From Lineus longissimus (Eukaryota; Nemertea; Pilidiophora; Heteronemertea; Lineidae), in assembly GCF_910592395.1 (NCBI RefSeq), contig NC_088309.1, positions 5,336,501 to 5,396,500 of the forward strand: a stretch of DNA of 60,000 bases. The letters are read 5' to 3'. This document shows, piece after piece, positions 12,601 through 21,600 of the stretch (position 1 is its first letter; every line of letters begins with the position of its first letter). Under the pieces are notes generated by a model. That model saw only the letters and a program-made list of their open reading frames with translations, was not told the DNA's origin and did no database searches. Made by a program: the position numbers and the translations under genes.

Positions 12601-15600
12601 ATATAACAATCGATGGCGGCCTTGTTCTGGAATAACACAAAGAGGCAAAACATTGAAACTTTCTTCACACAATATCAGGTTATGACGGTACAACGATGGC
12701 GCCGAAACCAACTGATGCTGTGACTATGCCACCAGTAAGGACCACACCCGCAGTGACACCAGATCCAGGAACCCCAGGCCCGACATCTAAGGTCACAGAT
12801 GGTGCAGGAGCAGGTAAGAAGACCATTACCAGATTGTTTCCAAGATATGTTCTGAATCGCTGGCTCTTAAAGAGATTTGCTGTTCAACCTGTTAGTAGTA
12901 ATGGATGTCTAGTTTGGGTTGAAACAATATTTGATTGTCCATAGTGGTAACCTGCAACACCCAAAGCGTTGTGTCTATCTTAACAACCGGAGGCCGTTGG
13001 GATCAGTATTAAAGACAAGGAATCCGGTAATTACACTTTCCTCGTGTCTCCCCACTCGACTCAGTACAGAATGCAATGCTAAGTCTTGTCCATCACTTTG
13101 TTTTGAGTTTCTGTTTCATGTTGTCAATTCCAAAACACTCTTCTGTTATAGTGTACAAGATTGGTAACCCCTCACTCCCTGGCGTGACGATGAAAGACGG
13201 TATCTACTCAGTGGTGTTTGATACATTCGACCTCCTGCAAGGATACCTCTGCTTCTTCGAAGGATACTTCACTGAGCTTCACCATACCCACTTGCAAATC
13301 TGGCGGCCACAGAGCACAGATCCACGTGATAGGTCTTTCCAATTGGTTACCAACATGAACTTCACACCAAGCACCGTCCCTGGGGTTAATAGGGTGAGTT
13401 AAGATTTCTCTTGGTAATTTCTTTGCTTACGTTTTATGTCAAGGCAACAATTTATAGCGACGGAAAATATCGCTATTCTCCGACAACGTCAAGAAATCCA
13501 TTCATTTGGCAATATTCTTTTTCTTCACAGGCGTACCCAGGAGAAAATGATAACATCAGGTTATTTGCCAATGACAGATTCGGCTTCACCACTGATGAGA
13601 AGAGCGTTTTGGCATTCAGGTTCGGTCAATACGCCTGGACGCTTCAGGCTTCGATGGATAAGATTCCAGTTGTTGATGGCGTGTATGACATAAACGTCCG
13701 ATTCCACCCATACAACATCTCGTTATCCGTGACAGTTGCAACGAGGCAAGAATGGTGTAAGTAGGAATTTTGTAATCTGAATATATGTTCACTTTATGTT
13801 TTCACAAGTTTTTACTGACAGGCAAACGATTCGTGATGCTAAATTCACCATGAACCACTAAATGAGAGTATCACTGTTTTCAATTTATTCTACATGTAGT
13901 TTTGAAACGGCTTTATTCGTCATCTTAATTCGTTAACCGAATAGGCGTGTAGATTTTTTAAGATGATGCTGCATTTTTATCTCATCTTGTCTTCAATGAA
14001 GCTTATGAACTCGCTTTTGAATACATCCTCAGGGCCTACCCTTATCTTTCACCATTTTCTTTCATAATGATTTGTTTATTCAGGCGACATGGTCCCAACA
14101 ACTGTTGCTCCTGTTAACCCAACAATACCAACTGAAGCCCCCAACAAATCCACCCAACCACCAGGTAAGTGTCAAGTACCTTAAAAAGTAAATCTCGCGT
14201 AACTATAGGACTCAAGTTGGGCACCATATTTTCCGTTATATACGAAAACGGTGATACACATATACATGAACACTAAGATTTCAAACTTTCATTTCCTTCT
14301 GTCAAGACCGCCTTCAAAATATTCCTCTCTATGTTTCAGTATCAACACCTTCCGCTGCACCAGGAGGTAAGTAAATACATTACAATTGAAATGTCTCTTG
14401 TATTCGCCAACCTTACATATACAGGCAAGCCTTCCACCTCACAGAGTTGGCTTGTCCCAGGAAAGGAGTCTTCAATGTCAGAAGAGCAGCGTTCTTAAGA
14501 GTATTGAATCAAAATAAATTCACTATTGTTCCCCTGGCATTAAATGACGTTCTTCAAGCACGATTCGCATCATTATCATGCGTAGAGAAAAGTTCACCTT
14601 CAGTCTCTAAGGTTTTGTTTATCAAACAAGTCTTTGAATGACTTTCTGATTTCTCTGCATGTAGATTTTAGAGCAACCTTTTGATGCAAATGGAACTCTT
14701 TGTGCAACGTTGCTTTAAACACAGAAAGCAATGAGGCCATAAATACATACTGGTACAAGAAAGGCCTATTTACATGTCCTTCAATCTTAAAATTGTTTTC
14801 CCAGCAACTACGAAAATTGGAAATGACGTAGATATGGAGCCAAAGCTTCCCGGAATAGAAGGCAACAACTCTGTCGTGATGGACGGCTTCAACCTCACAG
14901 ATGGCTACCTCTACAAGTTCAATGTTGTCTTGAACTCGACAGACCCAGTAACCTTTCAGATCTTTAGGCCTGATCCAGTTGATCCGAACATCCTGAATGT
15001 CGTTTATGAGATTGGTCCCTTCCGAGCTCCGTACGCACCTGGTGTTTTTGAGGTGGGTTTATTACAGATTTTGAAAACAGAATATCGAGACCTACCTTAC
15101 AAGCTTGGGAAATGGACATTATTGCCAACATGTACCTGGGAAAGAGTCAGGCACTCGACTCCAAAATTGTACTAACTATGGAATTACATGTAATTGGGTC
15201 AGTTGACTATGAGAGTGACGGATGATCATTTGATGTAGTTTTTGGCGAGAAATTCAAACCTTTTGTATTGAAAGAGCTGGTTACAATGCTGCTCATTTGA
15301 TAACCAATTCCCATCCTTTAACCAGATTTATGCCAATCCCCCTGCCGGTGCAGGACGAAGGCGACGAAGGGCCACTGCTGGTGTGCTGGTGAAGGCAGGT
15401 GACAAGATGGGATTCACTGTCTCGGGTGGTAATCCCATGGCCTCGACTTCAGGCGGAACTGGGTCTGGCATCATCGTTGTCCCCGCTACTGGAAATGGTG
15501 CTATCAACCTTTCAAATGGATTGAAAGGCAGTGGTAGTTACATCATGAACGTAGAAATCAGTAAGTATAGTCATTGCCCTACGTCCAACGTGAGGACACC

Positions 15601-18600
15601 AATGTGTGTTATTATCTTGTTGGTATATCGACCATCAAATTATTTTTAAGTTTTGAAGGTTCTAAAAAGTAGACGAGAAGAATATTAACAGAGTTCATAG
15701 ATTAGCGTTATTCCATTTCCAAATATGAACCTAACATTTCATCTGAATTTTTCAGGTCAAGTTCCTCTGGAAATTCCTACAACAACGGCAGCTCCAACAA
15801 CTGCACTTCCAGCAACTACTGAGACGCCGACGACACCCCCATCCACTGCTGTTAACCGTAAGTTGCTCTATCGTTTGTGACCTGTTGGCGTACCTCGGTG
15901 GAAATCCTCCATGCAGCACTACTGGGATACTTAAAGTGAACAGCTTATGAAATGTGGATCTTTGAATTATCTTTCAAGCCTTTGAAGCTAATCATACAAC
16001 ACACAACTTGAAGTTAAATAGTATAGGGCGTTCAAAATTAAGGAAATGAGGTATACAGGTGAGGTAAAATATCGGCAATATTTTGTAAGAATCAAAGAAT
16101 GGTAGGCCCAGTACTCTTCGTTCGTTCAGAACGCAATTCAATTCGTTCTACCCTATCACCCATCATCTTTCACACCAACATAATGTCGCCCCTCACCTTT
16201 TTTCAGTCAAGTACGTTGGCAATGACGTTCTGAGTGGTGGTGTACCCGTTTTCGACATGAACCGCATCTACATCCTTCAAGGATATGACCTCCCAGCAGG
16301 ATGGGTCTACAGGTTCGAAATGCACCTGAGCACAGTAGATCCTATAAAGTTACAGATCTGGAGACCGAACGCTCTGAAACCTTCCGAGGTCAGCCTCGTT
16401 GGAGAAATGGACTTCTATGCGAAAGATGGGGGCGGCCTATACAGTGTAAGTATTGCACCAAAGCTTGTTTTATCGATGAGAATTCATTCACCGAGTTGAT
16501 GGCAACTCGTACCACAAAGCAAGGCCGTTTACATGGACATACCTTAGGTTAATTTGACCTGATTCAAATCGGCCCACGTCGTGAAGCCACCAGCTCTTCC
16601 AACTTCTTATCAAATTTCCTTTAGTAACTTTTCCTCTCATATTTCCAGGCCTACCCCAATGAGACGAATGCAATCGCTGTTCAAGCAGGCGATAAACTTG
16701 GGTTCGCTACGGTTGGAAATAACCCTCTCCATATCAGGCAGGAACAAGATGCTGGTTCTTACGTCGGAATCCTCGACCTCAATGTCATCGGAAGATACCC
16801 TGCAGTTGGCGAACCCTTTACCTTGACTGGAATTTCTTTCAGCGACAAATTCCCTCTTGCCATCGAAATATGTAAGCCTAAATGATGTTATTGAGTACAT
16901 GTAGTTTTAAAGATGCAAAGGTTTGGGAATTACATGATTGACACCCTGGCTAACAAAAGTTACATAGCTCTAGGTTGATATTCATATTGTTGCCTTTTGT
17001 CATTGAAAGAAGTAACACACATTTTATGAAGTAAGCAATGATTGTTTAGTTTTTGGACATTTACGGAAACCTGTTGACGCATGCTTACTGTCTCGGGGGT
17101 TATTATAACTATTGCCTCCTTCATCCTTGCAGCCTCGAGTTATATCCCGCCACCTTCGGAAACACCACTAACAAGTAAGTATCCAATAAATGAGGTGTAG
17201 CAGGAGTCGATGATAGAAATACTAGGAGCCACTACTGGACCAAACAACTAGTGATGGTATTTTTCTTCTCAGTATGGTCAGCCGTTTAGAGCTTTCCCGC
17301 AGAGCTGTAAGGTGCATTGTTCCAAGTCTTCGCCAGGGCTCGATCGTGCAGAGGTGTTGGTGAGCTAACACATTGCACGAGTTTCACATCGGAGTTTTAC
17401 TTTCCATCGACTGGTTGCCGACAAAGTTCGATCTTCCCGAACCAATGGTCCAGTGGAGAAGCATCTTTAGGGATATCAACCCATAAAAGTTCAAACAACA
17501 ATGTTAAAAATAAAGTCAAGAATAACGTGATTTATCTCAATTCCAGTTGTTACCAAAGGTAACGGTTTGACCAATGGTACCCAAGGCCCCGATGGCACAA
17601 GTACCTACATCTTGGACCAGGACCTCAAGGATGGATACGTATACAAGTATAATGTGTTCTTGGCGACCACAGACCCTGTTCGCCTGCAGGTGTTCAGGCC
17701 TCTTGGTGGAACCTCATACCGCTTGCTTGGAGAAGTGGAGACACTGGCGCGGTATGGGCCTGGGGAATATAGGGTAAGTGGCTGTATAGTGCCTTGGTTG
17801 GAAGGAAAATAAGAGTCCGGGGGAAAGGAATCACATGCGCTTTCAACCTCCTTATTACTCATTTTGACTCCGATATCTACCATCAGACACTTTGTGATTT
17901 GTAAGCCTAGCAACATTTCTATTTCAGATCTACCCATCTCCCCATAGCCCAATTGCTGTGAAGACCACCGACAGGATAGGATTCACCACCATCGTCACCA
18001 ATCCATTGACCTACAAAATCACCAGTGATGCAACCGTGAATACGATCAAGAATCTTGCCAGTACGCCATCAGTGGGGGACACTGTCTCAACGACTGGTGT
18101 CGATTTCGTCTTCGAGTGGGCATTAAACGTTGAAATCGGTAAGTCTGTTATTCAGAATTCGTTTAATATTCAAGAGCCAGCTGCAATATTAAGAAGAAGG
18201 CGATCGCTCGATAAATCACATTCTTTACCATTCTCTGTATGCTTTAATAGTAGAGCAGTTAACTTATGATGATTCGAAGCCATTCGATAACAAAACCTTC
18301 GTCACGTCACCTGGTCATCATGTTATTGTACGGCTCATTAAAATAACTACTATAACTAACTGATGATACTTACAAGTACAATGCATTGTAAGCGAATTCA
18401 AGAGTAAGCTCCAAAACTACTTCCACAATGCAACAAATGGATTGAATGTGTTTGGCCTTCCAGCCTCAAGTTACCTTGATCCACCAATTGGACAGATGGG
18501 CGAGATGGGCGCAGATGGGCCGGACGGTCCACAAGGACAACAAGGAGAACAAGGATCACAAGGCGTTAAAGGCGAGGCAGGCGACGCTGGCTTAGAGGGA

Positions 18601-21600
18601 CCACGGGTGAGCTCCTTGTTTAACGTACTAGTATAGAAAAGCAGATAACATTTACTCTCCATCATTACACGAAACATGTAGATATTGCCTCGTACAGAAC
18701 GTGCCGTGTTTTCTCTATTCCTTAAGTTAATGTATGTCTATGTGTTGGCATAATAGATAAAATATTGCTGATGCAGAACGTAATTGTACATCACTTCCGA
18801 CTGCATGCTTGGATCATCCAGCTGGGTGTTGAGACTGACATTTACAAGGCTTCGATCGTAACTTCAACGTAACCTTTTTACTTCAAGGGTACCACTGGAG
18901 ATCAAGGTGTTGTCGGTGAACAGGGTCTACTAGGAGACGTGGGCGATGTTGGGATGACAGGATCGGAAGGTGCTCCAGGCAACCAAGGTGATCTCGGCGC
19001 ACGCGGTGTGACTGGCGGTGAAGGATCCGCTGGGCTGATCGGCAACAATGGCCCCCGTGGTGTCACTGGCGCTCAAGGTGTGATGGGCCTCACGGGGTAC
19101 GAGGGGGTTGTTGGCCCACTGGGGGTAGGTGGATCAGCTGGAAACCAAGGTGACCAGGGACCTGCCGGCCAGCAAGGACCTAAGGGAGACGTCGGAGACG
19201 TAGGACCAGTACAGAGTAAGTATCAAGATGGTCATACTGCACACTGCATTTAAACCAATGTTTAGCATCTTGCAGATCGAGAAAAGATATAGTTTTCCCA
19301 TGTTCAAATGACTTTAGGACGCCATCCGGAGTAGGTTCACAATTTTCAATATTGCTTTGATTGTAAGATTGGCTTTCAACTACTTGATTCGATATCACCC
19401 ACATCGTCAGGGATTGTGTCATTGAATGTATCATGTTGTAAGCTGTTGTACTCTCTCTTGCAGGCGTATCTTGTGCCGTCAGTGGTTGTCAACACGTGTG
19501 TACAGAGTTGGTCGGAGCTGTTGAGTGTTCATGTAACCCCGGCTATCTCCTGCAAGATGATAAAAAGACATGTGCAGGTATGTAATTCCTTTATACTTGG
19601 GTCATATATCCCAAGTCAATGGCTAATAAACCGCGGGTACGCCAGAACACACAGCCATACAAATTTTGATCATATGAAGATCCAAAGGAAACACAAAATA
19701 TATTTTGGGGGTCCGGAGATTATTGTCATCTATAATTGTTTGAGCGCTGGCCTTGTCCTCTTGCGCAAGTCAATCATATCTGATATGGTGTTAACATTCA
19801 TTGCACTTTTACCTTTTTCCAGATATCAATGAATGTAATACATATAACGGTATGTGTCAACAGAATTGCGTAAATGATGTCCCTGGATCCGCCACGTGCA
19901 CCTGTAAAAATGGGTACAATGTATCACCCAATGGGAGACATTGCGATGGTAAGCAGACAATTTGTGATTCCATGTCAGATCGATTTGCATTACCCATGGT
20001 GGCTACTTCAAGCATTACCAATTCTTGGTAATGATCTCGCCTCGCCTTTTCTGTTTGGCTTAATATTTTTCGGAGTTTCCGTCTTACACCTTGTGCATGT
20101 ACGACAATACACCTCCTTTTTGACGATCAATGATGAAATATAACCATTCTCTGAATTTCCGGCGCCTTTCTTTCCCTCAACAAAAAAGAGTGTCATCTGA
20201 CGAGTAGCAATACGCCCAGGACAGTACGCCGGTTGCCTGGCACGATATCAATATATATATAACATCTTCAACGATTTATCTCACTACCGACGAGAAATTA
20301 CGATATGAAGATGCACTCTACCTTGACAACACCTTCAACTTCTCCATTTTGTCTGTTGCAGATCTGAACGAGTGTCTCAAGAACCCATGCAGTAATGATG
20401 AAGTTTGCTTGAACACAGAGGGAAGTTATGCTTGCTACAAAGGAACTGGTTCATCCGTGTTTTACAACGAACAGGGAAATACTGGTAAGTGCTCTCTGTA
20501 GTCTCTGTAGGCTTTAGATGTCTTATGATATCACCAGGTGAAAGATGATGATAATATCATGATACGATTCGATGAAATGTGGTCGTAAAATTACGAAGGA
20601 CATCTGCAACATCGGCCAAAGGTCGCCATACTTCCATCAACTCCTTTGCCTGAAAAGGTAGTTCTCGCTATCGTGCCCCGCACCTCTCAAGAACATTATA
20701 TTTATTCGACATTATATTGTAACATTGCTCACGGTGTCTGTTCTAGGTGCACAATCATCTGGCTCCAATAACCTTGTCAACAGAGCAATGTTTGTTGGCA
20801 TTATAGTTTGGGCTGGCGTGCTTTCTGTCTGCTCTTTAACGCTCATCATCGTCTACTGCTACTCCAAACCTTACAAGAAGAGACGCCCCATCAGCCCTCC
20901 GGCGGGAGAAACCTTTTCGACACTTTCCAGGCATACTTACCGAGGCAGTGAACGTAATAGGGAGATTCCGGTAGCCAGTTACTACCTATACTAAGGATAA
21001 GAGAGTGTGTTTTTAGTTTATTTCAGCATGTTTGCCCTTGTTTTTGTTTAGAGACACTCAGAGTTCAGGCGTGGTCATGGTTCTGCGGACTCTATAGTGT
21101 TCACCCAAATCAGCAAAATATGCAACCGGCTCTTTTCACCGTACCACATCACTGTTAAGAAATTTAAAAAAATATTATAAAATAATCTTATTTTGCTGAT
21201 TTGGGTTGCAGAATATGACCACCGGAAAGATGCGCACTTAGATAAATTCAGTTTTATTTTCATGCCTTATTTTCTTTTTAATATTACATTTACCTTATCT
21301 TATCTTGTCTTGTTGGGCATGTTTAATTACATTTTTAACAAATAGTTTCTTATTCGTTGCAGACCATCTATTTCTTACTTGTTTGCAATTACTTTCAATC
21401 TAGCACGGCGGAGTTTTCCATTCTTGATGGAGTTCTTTTTCTGTATGATTGGTGGCATTTTGCACACTCAAACCTGTAGACATTTCGATGACGCCCGTAC
21501 AATTGAAAATAGTGATAAGCGTTTCGAGATCACTGACAATCTCACATTGCTTTTCACAGTAACTTTTGCAAAATAACTCTCGAAAATGGCTCGGCCTTCT

